Positions 1-6,492 of a stretch of DNA of 12,193 bases are shown here, piece after piece. Numbering within the stretch: the first letter of the stretch is position 1; each line of letters opens with the position of its first letter. Below the pieces are notes generated by a model. The model was given only the letters and a program-made list of their open reading frames with translations, did not search any database and was not told where the DNA came from. The stretch spans positions 1 through 12,193 of the forward strand of contig RQCD01000030.1 of assembly GCA_008668455.1 (NCBI GenBank), given 5' to 3'. This stretch comes from Clostridia bacterium (lineage in GTDB: Bacteria > Bacillota > Clostridia > UBA1381). Both the position numbers and the translations under genes were made by a program.

Positions 1-263
1 AAGGAGACGAGGGTGTGCTTTCCGTTTCCGAAGCAGACGGAGCAGTGACAGCAAAGGTTTATAGCTTTGACGGCGAAAAGAACATGATGCTTTTGGTCGG
101 CGAATTTGACGGTACACGTCTTACCAATGCCTATATTGCTGAAAAGGCAATCAGCGGTATGGATGAGATGACTGTAAACTGTACAAAGAGCGAGGGAAAA
201 ACCTATCGCGCATATGTTTGGAACAGCAGCATGAATCCGTATCTGACAACAACATTAAGATAG
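1..263 (+). CDS. C-terminal part of a probable secreted or cell-surface protein
   Basis: The reading frame is open from the window edge (first full codon at base 3) to a TAG at 261-263, so this is the last 86 or so codons of a longer gene. A GTG at 15 has no ribosome binding site and is most likely internal. The fragment looks like a small beta-rich domain, and it ends in a 'YRAYVWNSSMNPY' segment. From general knowledge, this resembles the 'AFVWDSxxxMKPL' type tail found at the C-terminus of many large secreted or surface proteins of clostridia, including carbohydrate-active ones. The function of the whole protein cannot be told, because its catalytic or binding domains lie outside the window. 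A strong terminator follows immediately, so it is not cotranscribed with the sugar operon downstream. Confidence 0.6.
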   Translation, partial: GDEGVLSVSEADGAVTAKVYSFDGEKNMMLLVGEFDGTRLTNAYIAEKAISGMDEMTVNCTKSEGKTYRAYVWNSSMNPYLTTTLR

Positions 264-264
264 T

Positions 265-297
265 AAAACGGGGCGGTATAACAACCGCCCTGTTTTT
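265..297 (+). terminator. Rho-independent terminator of the upstream gene
   Basis: A 12-bp stem (AAAACGGGGCGG at 265-276 with CCGCCCTGTTTT at 285-296, one G-T pair) has an 8-nt loop and runs into a T-tract at 293-297. It starts two bases after the stop codon of the upstream gene. The A-rich 5' side may also let it work weakly on the other strand. Confidence 0.9.
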
Positions 298-305
298 AAA
301 AGATG

Positions 306-328
306 AAGTCTGCGATCCGTAGACTTTT
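306..328 (+). terminator. possible second, weaker terminator-like hairpin
   Basis: A 9-bp stem (AAGTCTGCG at 306-314 with CGTAGACTT at 318-326, one G-T pair) and triloop ATC are followed by only two further T residues and a pyrimidine run. It lies just after the strong terminator and upstream of the kinase promoter. It could be a backup terminator in tandem, or a regulatory site. The T-tract is poor, so the call is tentative. Confidence 0.3.
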
Positions 329-364
329 CCCTTTCGTTTCCGTTGGAGTTATCGGATGCGTAGG

Positions 365-394
365 TTTACAGAGGTGCAAAATGTTTGATATAAT
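365..394 (+). promoter_or_regulatory. sigma-A type promoter of the sugar operon
   Basis: TTTACA (365-370) and a perfect TATAAT (389-394) are separated by 18 bp. The expected transcription start near 401 falls on the first base of the AAGGAGG ribosome binding site (401-407), so the 5' leader would be only about 14 nt. The first gene encodes a protein with an XRE-type DNA-binding domain, which makes this promoter its obvious candidate target. No clear symmetric operator could be identified by eye. Confidence 0.65.
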
Positions 395-414
395 AAAGAA
401 AAGGAGGGAACAAC

Positions 415-1632
415 ATGAATACAGAAAGCTTTGGAAACATGATCAGAAAGCTTCGTATCCGGCAGGGGATGACGCAGCTTGGCTTGGCAGAACGGCTTTC
501 GGTCAGCGACAAAACGGTCAGCAAATGGGAAAACGGCGGCGGCTTTCCGGAAATTACTCTGCTGCCTGCCATTGCGGCGGTATTTGGGGTTTCGATTGAT
601 TATCTGTTTCGGCAGAATGCGCGCGGCATTGCAATTGCCGGGAGTATGCTGGTGGACGCGGTCAATATTATCGACCGGTATCCGGAGAAGAATATGCTTG
701 CAAATGTCTTGGAAACGACCTATGCGGTCGGCGGATGCGTTCCGAACACCATTATCGATCTGGCAAAAATTGATTCGGAGCTGTTTTTATCCGCGTTCGG
801 CAGAGTGGGAAATGACGAGTATGGACGCTTTCTCGCAGAGCAAATGAAAAAATACGGAGTGGACACCTCCGGTATTCATATTTCGGACGCGCTTCCGACC
901 TCAAGCAGTAATGTGATGTCGGAGGAAAAGAGCGGAGAGCGGACATTTTTCTATGTCAAGGGTGCGAACAGCGAGTTTTCGGAGAAGGATGTGGATTTTG
1001 ATAGCCTGGACTGCGAAATCTTTCACATAGGCTATCTGCTGCTTTTGGACGCACTGGATCAGGAGGATGCCGAGTATGGAACAAAAATGGCACGTCTTTT
1101 GGCAGGACTGCAAAAGCGCGGAATCAAAACCTCCATTGACGTGATCAGTCAGGATGCAGAATTTTTTGCAGAAAAGGTGATCCCGGCGCTTCGGTATTGC
1201 AGTTATGTCATTATGAACGAAATAGAATGCTGTAAGGTCAGCGGACTTTCGCCCAGACACCCGGATGGCAGAATCCATATTGAAAATATCAAAAAGACGA
1301 TGGAGCAGTTTTTCAATTATGGTGTCGGAGAAAAGGTTGTGATCCATTGTCCGGAGGCAGGATTTTTGATGAATCCGGACCGGAGCTTTTTGATTGTTCC
1401 GTCGCTGTCGCTCCCAAAGGGATACATTAAGGGGAGCGTCGGCGCAGGAGACGCTTATGCTGCGGCATGTCTTTACGGATTTTACCAGAGATTTTCCGAT
1501 CAGAGACTTTTGGAGTTTGCCTCCTGTGCGGCGGCATGCAGTCTTTCCGGGGCAGATTCGATCAGCGGTATGAAACCGAAAAAAGAAATTGACAAGCTAA
1601 ATGAATTATATGAAAGGCAGGAATTAAGATGA
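415..1632 (+). CDS. PfkB-family sugar kinase with N-terminal XRE-type DNA-binding domain
   Basis: The 405-residue protein has two parts. Residues about 7-65 are a Cro/C1-type helix-turn-helix (MTQLGLAERLSVSDKTVSKW at 19-38). Residues about 72-395 are a ribokinase/PfkB fold, with the N-terminal GG...N substrate motif (GGCVPN at 106-111), an NE motif at 268-269, and the C-terminal GAGD anion hole and catalytic base (343-346, D346). The kinase part is of ordinary family length, so this is a fusion and not a truncated kinase. It should use ATP to phosphorylate a sugar in the cytoplasm. The start is set by AAGGAGG at 401-407, 7 nt upstream of ATG. It heads a four-gene operon and overlaps the isomerase gene by 4 bp (ATGA). 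The likely substrate is a ketose made by that isomerase, but PfkB members vary widely. Sugar- or phosphate-dependent autoregulation is inferred from the fusion and its position. Confidence 0.9.
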   Translation: MNTESFGNMIRKLRIRQGMTQLGLAERLSVSDKTVSKWENGGGFPEITLLPAIAAVFGVSIDYLFRQNARGIAIAGSMLVDAVNIIDRYPEKNMLANVLETTYAVGGCVPNTIIDLAKIDSELFLSAFGRVGNDEYGRFLAEQMKKYGVDTSGIHISDALPTSSSNVMSEEKSGERTFFYVKGANSEFSEKDVDFDSLDCEIFHIGYLLLLDALDQEDAEYGTKMARLLAGLQKRGIKTSIDVISQDAEFFAEKVIPALRYCSYVIMNEIECCKVSGLSPRHPDGRIHIENIKKTMEQFFNYGVGEKVVIHCPEAGFLMNPDRSFLIVPSLSLPKGYIKGSVGAGDAYAAACLYGFYQRFSDQRLLEFASCAAACSLSGADSISGMKPKKEIDKLNELYERQELR

Positions 1633-2162
1633 AAAGGACAAAGTATGAAGAAATGCAAAAGCGGACAAGAGACTTTTTCAAAAAGGCAGGAATCGTTGTC
1701 CGGGAGGATGAGCCGATTGAGGTGTGCGATTTCGGCAGAGATATGGTAGAGGAGCTTGGCTTGCAGCTTTGCGTTTATATCAACACTGATCGTGTTTGTG
1801 CAAAGGAAATGGTACTCTTTCCGCATCAGACCTGTGCGGAGCATAAGCATGTTGAAACACGCGGACGCGAGGGAAAGGAAGAAACCTTCCGCTGCCGGTA
1901 CGGAACGGTGTACTTATATGTTGAGGGAGAGGGCAGAAAAGAAGATATTAAGGCAGAGTTGCCGCCCTCGGACGTGACGGTATTTCATGAAATTATTTTA
2001 AAGCCGGGCGAACAGCATACCATTATGCCGAATACCTGGCATTGGTTTCAGGCAGGAGATGAGGGAGCGGTTATTTCAGAGTTTTCCACCACCAGTACGG
2101 ATGAAACAGATGTATTCACTGATCCAAAGTTAGTGCGTGAACCCAAAATTGAGGAGGATTAA
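1629..2162 (+). CDS. D-lyxose/D-mannose isomerase, cupin family
   Basis: The 177-residue protein matches the D-lyxose ketol-isomerase family (B. subtilis YdaE type, normally about 165-180 residues). These are metal-dependent cupins that interconvert D-lyxose and D-xylulose and often D-mannose and D-fructose. The recognisable core is 'AEHKHVETRG' followed by 'GKEETFRCRYGTVYLYVEG' (residues about 70-100) and 'PGEQHTIMPNTWHWF' (126-140). The probable metal ligands are H72, H74, E85 and H130 (assigned by family pattern), with H138 also nearby. The ATG overlaps the kinase stop as ATGA, so translation is probably coupled. Next to a mannosidase-like enzyme and a kinase, mannose to fructose is the most natural reaction. 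Lyxose to xylulose cannot be excluded. Confidence 0.88.
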   Translation: MKRTKYEEMQKRTRDFFKKAGIVVREDEPIEVCDFGRDMVEELGLQLCVYINTDRVCAKEMVLFPHQTCAEHKHVETRGREGKEETFRCRYGTVYLYVEGEGRKEDIKAELPPSDVTVFHEIILKPGEQHTIMPNTWHWFQAGDEGAVISEFSTTSTDETDVFTDPKLVREPKIEED

Positions 2163-2163
2163 C

Positions 2164-2988
2164 ATGTTAGTATCACTAAAAAGCGTTCTTTCAGACGCAC
2201 AGAAAAACCATTATGGGGTCGGTTTATTTAATACAATTGATACGGATATGCTCCAGGCAGCAATTGACGCTGCCGAGGAGATGCGTTCTCCCATTATTAT
2301 TGGAACGGCAGAGGTTTTGCTGCCATATGGGGAACTGTCGCTGCTTGCTCCGGCAATGGTGGCAATGGCGAAAAAAGCGTCTGTTCCGGTTGTGGTGCAT
2401 TATGATCACGGACTAACCTTTTCCCGGTGTGCAGAGAGCCTGAAGCTTGGCTTTTCCAGCGTAATGTTCGACGCGTCTGCAAAGAACTATGAGGAGAATG
2501 TGAGAGAAACACGCGAGATTGTGAAAATGGCACACGCATTCGGTGCAACGGTGGAGGGTGAAATCGGACATGTCGGCGAGGCGGCGGACGGAGAGGACGA
2601 AAATTCCGCACTCTATACCACGCCGGCACAGGCGGTAGACTATATTGCAAAAACCGGAATTGACGCATGTGCGGTTGCAATCGGAACAGCACACGGAGCA
2701 TATAAAAAGAAACCAAAGCTTGATTTTGACCGTCTGACCGAAATCCGGAATGCAACCGATACACCCCTGGTTCTGCACGGCGGCTCGGGACTTTCGGATG
2801 CAGATTTTCAAAGAGCGGTTCAATTGGGAATTACCAAGGTCAATATTTTTACAGACCTGTGCAATGCCGGCTTGAGCGCCTATCAGGACAATCTTAGCTA
2901 TTTGGAGCTGCGGAATCAAAAGGTGGAGAACATCAAACAGGAAATTATGAAAAAAATGAAATTGTTCGGATCAATGGGCAGAGCATAA
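2164..2988 (+). CDS. class II ketose-bisphosphate (fructose-bisphosphate-type) aldolase
   Basis: The 274-residue protein is a zinc-dependent class II aldolase of the Fba/KbaY/GatY/IolJ group, which is typically 275-310 residues. It shows the catalytic Asp and zinc His in VHYDHG (D81, H82), a GEIGHVG segment (E133), a zinc His in GTAHGAYK (H177), the HGGSG phosphate loop with a zinc His (H205, 206-209), and a KVNIFTD segment (225-231). These enzymes split a ketose 1-phosphate or 1,6-bisphosphate into DHAP plus an aldehyde. The start is taken at ATG 2164 because GAGGAGG (2151-2157) sits 6 nt upstream. A GTG at 2137 lies inside the isomerase gene and has no such site. It follows the isomerase by one base, so the two are surely cotranscribed. 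Family position alone does not tell whether the substrate is fructose-1-P, fructose-1,6-P2, xylulose-1-P or tagatose phosphate. Confidence 0.92.
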   Translation: MLVSLKSVLSDAQKNHYGVGLFNTIDTDMLQAAIDAAEEMRSPIIIGTAEVLLPYGELSLLAPAMVAMAKKASVPVVVHYDHGLTFSRCAESLKLGFSSVMFDASAKNYEENVRETREIVKMAHAFGATVEGEIGHVGEAADGEDENSALYTTPAQAVDYIAKTGIDACAVAIGTAHGAYKKKPKLDFDRLTEIRNATDTPLVLHGGSGLSDADFQRAVQLGITKVNIFTDLCNAGLSAYQDNLSYLELRNQKVENIKQEIMKKMKLFGSMGRA

Positions 2989-3000
2989 GGGAGGCAGAGT

Positions 3001-5421
3001 ATGAAAAAAATTGACTTATGTGGCGCATGGATTTTAACTGACCAGAACGGCAGACAATATCCGGCGCAGGTTCCGGGATGTGTTCATACGGATGTGATCA
3101 AAGAGGATATGTTCTGGCGCGACAATGCGAAAAACTGTCAGTGGATTGAAAATCAGGATTGGCGCTATACCAAGCTTTTTGAAGTTGAGGAAATTGAGGA
3201 GGATATGTTTCTCCTGTTTGAGGGGCTGGACGTTTACTGTGATATTTTCTTAAACGGGAAAAAGATCGGATCAGCAGAAAATATGTTTATTCCGCATAAA
3301 TTTTGTGTGGACGGGATTGTTCAGCAAGGGAAAAACGAGCTTTCGGTGCAATTTTATTCTCCGGTGGAGCGTGTTCGGGACAAGCCGGAACGGAATGCTG
3401 CTTTCAGCTGTGGCAGATTAAATACACGCCGGATGCAGTGCACCTATGGCTGGGATTGGGTGGATCGGTTTGTGACCTGCGGAATCTTTCGCCCTGCCGC
3501 CCTGATATACGATCATGCATTTGCCATTGACAACCTTTATGTCTATACTGCTGCCCTGGATGAATACGGCGCAGTCATCAAGGTGTCCGGCGAGACAAGA
3601 AATTTTTGCGGGGGTGCAGGCTGTAGCATTCAGATTCTTGATCCGGACGGGGTATGCATTTATGAAAAAGAGGAATTTATCAATACGCAGTTTTTTGATG
3701 AGGATATCTGTATTGAAAATCCCCGGCTATGGTATCCGGCAGGCTATGGCGCACAGCCGGTTTATACGCTTTTGATTACCTGGGCCAACGAAAGCTTTTC
3801 GCAGAAATTCGGAATCCGGACGGTTCGGATTTTAGAGAAAAAGGATGCTTTAGAAAGCGCGGAATATCAAAAGTGTCAGGAAATGAAACAGTATGCGGGG
3901 ACACAAAAATATGATCAGAATGAGGAGGGAACAAGCTTTATTCTGATTGTAAACGGCATCAGGATTTACTGCCGCGGCTATGACTATGTCCCCTGCGAAC
4001 CGTTTCCGTCGGAGGAAACACCGGAAAAAATCACGGCTCTTTTAGAACTTGCCGTGGAGGGCGGCGCAAATATGCTCCGGATCTGGGGCGGCGGAATTTA
4101 TGAAACCGCTCATTTTTATGATGAGTGTGACCGGCTGGGTATTATGATTACCCACGATTTTTTCATGGCATGTGGAGAGTACCCGGAGGACGAGGAATGG
4201 TTTATTTCGGAGCTGCAAAAGGAGGCACGGTTTGCCGCTTTGCAGCTTCGGAATCATCCTTGTCTGATGTGGTGGCATGGGGATAATGAAAATGCGTTTT
4301 ACGGCAGATATGATCTGGCATGCTACACCGGAAAGAGGGCTGCATACCAGGGAGTACTCCCGGTTTTAAGAACGCTCGACTATACGCATCGTTTTCTGAT
4401 TTCCAGTCCGTATGGCGGAAAACCGTTTATTTCCAAGCTTGCCGGAACAACGCACAATACCGGATACTTAGATCTTATTTTCGGATACATTCTCAATGAG
4501 GATATGTCTGATTACAAGGAGTTTTTTCAGAACTATACGGCGCGTTTTATCTCGGAGGATCTGGCAGTGGGTGCAGTCGGAAAGAATACGCTTTTGCGGA
4601 TGATGACGGAGGAGGATATCAATTCAGAGGATCTTTCTATGTGGCGGTATCACATCAAAAGCAGCGGTGCGCCGGGTTACGATGTAGTGGATAATATGTT
4701 CTCCTTTGCGAAAAAGGTGTTTGGAGATTTTCAGAATCCGGATGACCGCCTTTTCAAGCTGCAATATGCAAAGTATGAATGGATTCGTGTTACCATGGAA
4801 AATCACCGCCGGAATCAGTGGTTCAATGCCGGTGTGCTTTATTGGATGCTCAATGACTGCTGGCGCGCCGCAGGAGGCTGGGCAGCAATTGATTATGACT
4901 GTATTCCGACCTCCGGCTTCTATTCCTTTAAACGCTGTGCAAAGCAGTTGGTTTCTTCAGTTTGGAAAGAACATAACGGTTTGCAGTTTGCAGTTTCCAA
5001 TAACAGTCCGGCAGAACATACTTTGACGGTTTACGGCTGGGTTCTTGAAAACGGAGAGGAAAAAAAGGTATTGGAGCAAACTCTGATTGCTCCTGAAAAT
5101 CAGGTTACCGGAATGACACTGCCGTTTGATGTGTTATCAAAGCAGGCGCTGATCTGCGAAATCTGGGAGGATGGAAAAATGCTCGACCGCAGCTTTTATC
5201 AGAACGGCAGACTGGAGATTGTTCCGTGTGCCGGTGTGACAATGGCGAAGCTTTCAGAACATCAGCTGAAATTAAAAGCCGATCGGTATGTCCACGCTGT
5301 CGGACTTTCGGGGGATTTTGTCTTTGAGGATAATTTCTTCTCTATGCGAAAGGGTGAGGAACGCGTCCTTTCCTATCGGACGCAAATTCCCTCTGAAATA
5401 GAACCCGTCTGCTATACATAA
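3001..5421 (+). CDS. GH2-family beta-mannosidase-like glycoside hydrolase
   Basis: The 806-residue protein has the GH2 layout: an N-terminal jelly-roll domain (about 1-170, with 'PGCVHTDVI' and 'QDWRYTKLFEV' as in beta-mannosidases), an immunoglobulin-like domain (about 175-275), a TIM barrel (about 310-650) and a C-terminal beta domain. The barrel shows 'ANMLRIWGGGIYE' (356-368), the acid/base in GDNE (E430) and the probable nucleophile in RFISED (E519). It also has 'GVLYWMLNDCWRAAGGW' (611-627), typical of beta-mannosidases. No signal peptide is seen, so it should act in the cytoplasm on imported oligosaccharides or glycosides. An AAGGGAGG site at 2987-2994 overlaps the aldolase stop and supports ATG 3001. 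It is the last gene of the operon. The residues after the nucleophile (EDLAVG instead of the usual EFG) differ from classical members, so the linkage or sugar may differ. Confidence 0.88.
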   Translation: MKKIDLCGAWILTDQNGRQYPAQVPGCVHTDVIKEDMFWRDNAKNCQWIENQDWRYTKLFEVEEIEEDMFLLFEGLDVYCDIFLNGKKIGSAENMFIPHKFCVDGIVQQGKNELSVQFYSPVERVRDKPERNAAFSCGRLNTRRMQCTYGWDWVDRFVTCGIFRPAALIYDHAFAIDNLYVYTAALDEYGAVIKVSGETRNFCGGAGCSIQILDPDGVCIYEKEEFINTQFFDEDICIENPRLWYPAGYGAQPVYTLLITWANESFSQKFGIRTVRILEKKDALESAEYQKCQEMKQYAGTQKYDQNEEGTSFILIVNGIRIYCRGYDYVPCEPFPSEETPEKITALLELAVEGGANMLRIWGGGIYETAHFYDECDRLGIMITHDFFMACGEYPEDEEWFISELQKEARFAALQLRNHPCLMWWHGDNENAFYGRYDLACYTGKRAAYQGVLPVLRTLDYTHRFLISSPYGGKPFISKLAGTTHNTGYLDLIFGYILNEDMSDYKEFFQNYTARFISEDLAVGAVGKNTLLRMMTEEDINSEDLSMWRYHIKSSGAPGYDVVDNMFSFAKKVFGDFQNPDDRLFKLQYAKYEWIRVTMENHRRNQWFNAGVLYWMLNDCWRAAGGWAAIDYDCIPTSGFYSFKRCAKQLVSSVWKEHNGLQFAVSNNSPAEHTLTVYGWVLENGEEKKVLEQTLIAPENQVTGMTLPFDVLSKQALICEIWEDGKMLDRSFYQNGRLEIVPCAGVTMAKLSEHQLKLKADRYVHAVGLSGDFVFEDNFFSMRKGEERVLSYRTQIPSEIEPVCYT

Positions 5422-5425
5422 AAAT

Positions 5426-5462
5426 AAAAAAATTGATGCCCAGTGCGGGCATCAATTTTTTT
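5426..5462. terminator. bidirectional terminator between convergent operons
   Basis: A 16-bp perfect stem (5426-5441 with 5447-5462; core AATTGATGCCC/GGGCATCAATT) and a 5-nt loop AGTGC have A-runs on one side and T-runs on the other. It can therefore end transcription of the glycosidase operon on the plus strand and of mutY on the minus strand. The mutY stop codon (5452-5454 on the minus strand) lies inside the stem. Confidence 0.92.
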
Positions 5463-6489
5463 GAAGAAACTGTTGCAAAGCTGTCTGCAAGGCATACTGC
5501 TCTGATAATGCAGTCTGATCTGCCCAGAAAAATCCGGGAGATTCTTCGGTGCATTGGACGAGAAAGCTGTGCATATGCCATTCGATATGGGTAAAAATAT
5601 GTGTTTTTGAGACGGATTTTTGAATGCTGCAAAAAGCGACCCCATGCTCTGCAAGCCAGTCCTTTGCCTCCTGTTCGGAAAGATAGCCGGCTGCGCTTGG
5701 CAACTCCCACAGCTTTGCTAAAAGCCCGGTGTCCGGACGCTTTTGGATAGCGGTTTTTTCGCCGCAGGTTAAGAGAAAAACGGTTTTTTTCTCAATTTTT
5801 CGTTTCTTCTTTTCCGGAACGTTCGGAATTTCTTCCGTCAGAGCGTTCTGATATGCCAGACAGCAAAAGGAAAGAGGACAATTGCCGCAGCTGGGTGCAC
5901 CGTTCGGCACACAAACCATCGCCCCCAATTCCATCAGGGATTGCGTAAACTCACTGCATGCTCCAATCGGATAGACAGACTTTAGATTTTTTCCGTATTC
6001 CTTCTTGACTGCCGGATCGGTAATTGGGCGGCGGTCGGCTAAGACGCGCGAAAGAACGCGCAGAACATTTCCGTCTACTGCCGGTACAGGCAGACCAAAT
6101 GCAATGGAAGAAATTGCACCGGCGGTATATTCTCCGATTCCCGGAAGCTTTTTTAGCTCCGAAAATGACGCAGGCAGCCGGGACTGATATTCGTCCCGGA
6201 TCACCTGCGCCGCTTTATGGAGATTTCGCGCACGGCTGTAATAGCCGAGCCCCTCCCAACGCTTTAAAACAGCGTCCTCCGGTGCGTCTGCCAGGGCAGT
6301 CACCGTTGGAAACTGCTCTAAAAAGCGCAGATAATATTCCTTTACAGCCTCCACACGCGTCTGTTGCAGCATAATTTCCGAAACCCAGATTGCATAGGGA
6401 TCAGAGACTTTGCGCCACGGCAGATCACGCGCAGACTGCGCATACCAGGAAAGCAGGGGAGAGACTATTGTCTGAAAATTCTGTTCCAT
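5452..6489 (-). CDS. mutY: A/G-specific adenine glycosylase MutY
   Basis: The enzyme removes adenine mispaired with 8-oxoguanine or guanine during base excision repair. The 345 residues fit the usual length of about 350. The N-terminal half shows SEIMLQQTRV (catalytic Glu E38), the helix-hairpin-helix LPGIGEYTAGAI (115-126), and VDGNV with the catalytic Asp (D139). A 4Fe-4S cluster site follows at C193, C201, C204 and C210. The first cysteine gap is seven residues, against six in E. coli and B. subtilis MutY. The C-terminal part (about 230-345) is the Nudix-like 8-oxoG recognition domain with 'IFTHIEWHMHSFL' (298-310). The ATG is 3 nt after the SPFH gene stop. The nearest Shine-Dalgarno-like sequence (AAAGGA) is about 13 nt away, so translation may lean on coupling. 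It is the last gene of the minus-strand operon. Confidence 0.97.
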   Translation of the reverse strand: MEQNFQTIVSPLLSWYAQSARDLPWRKVSDPYAIWVSEIMLQQTRVEAVKEYYLRFLEQFPTVTALADAPEDAVLKRWEGLGYYSRARNLHKAAQVIRDEYQSRLPASFSELKKLPGIGEYTAGAISSIAFGLPVPAVDGNVLRVLSRVLADRRPITDPAVKKEYGKNLKSVYPIGACSEFTQSLMELGAMVCVPNGAPSCGNCPLSFCCLAYQNALTEEIPNVPEKKKRKIEKKTVFLLTCGEKTAIQKRPDTGLLAKLWELPSAAGYLSEQEAKDWLAEHGVAFCSIQKSVSKTHIFTHIEWHMHSFLVQCTEESPGFFWADQTALSEQYALQTALQQFLQKN

Positions 6490-6492
6490 AAA

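Noticed and set aside
315..357. ATCCG (315-319) and CGGAT (353-357) as an operator for the kinase-regulator
   Set aside because: Only five bases match across a 33-nt gap, well within chance.
2137..2163. GTG at 2137 as the aldolase start, giving nine extra residues
   Set aside because: It lies inside the isomerase gene without a ribosome binding site, while ATG 2164 has GAGGAGG at ideal spacing and matches the family N-terminus.
2297..2919. Long minus-strand open frames inside the aldolase gene, and similar ones inside secA (10135-10680) and the kinase (901-1347)
   Set aside because: They lie fully opposite well-recognised genes, have no ribosome binding site or family motifs, and are rich in residues typical of antisense reading.
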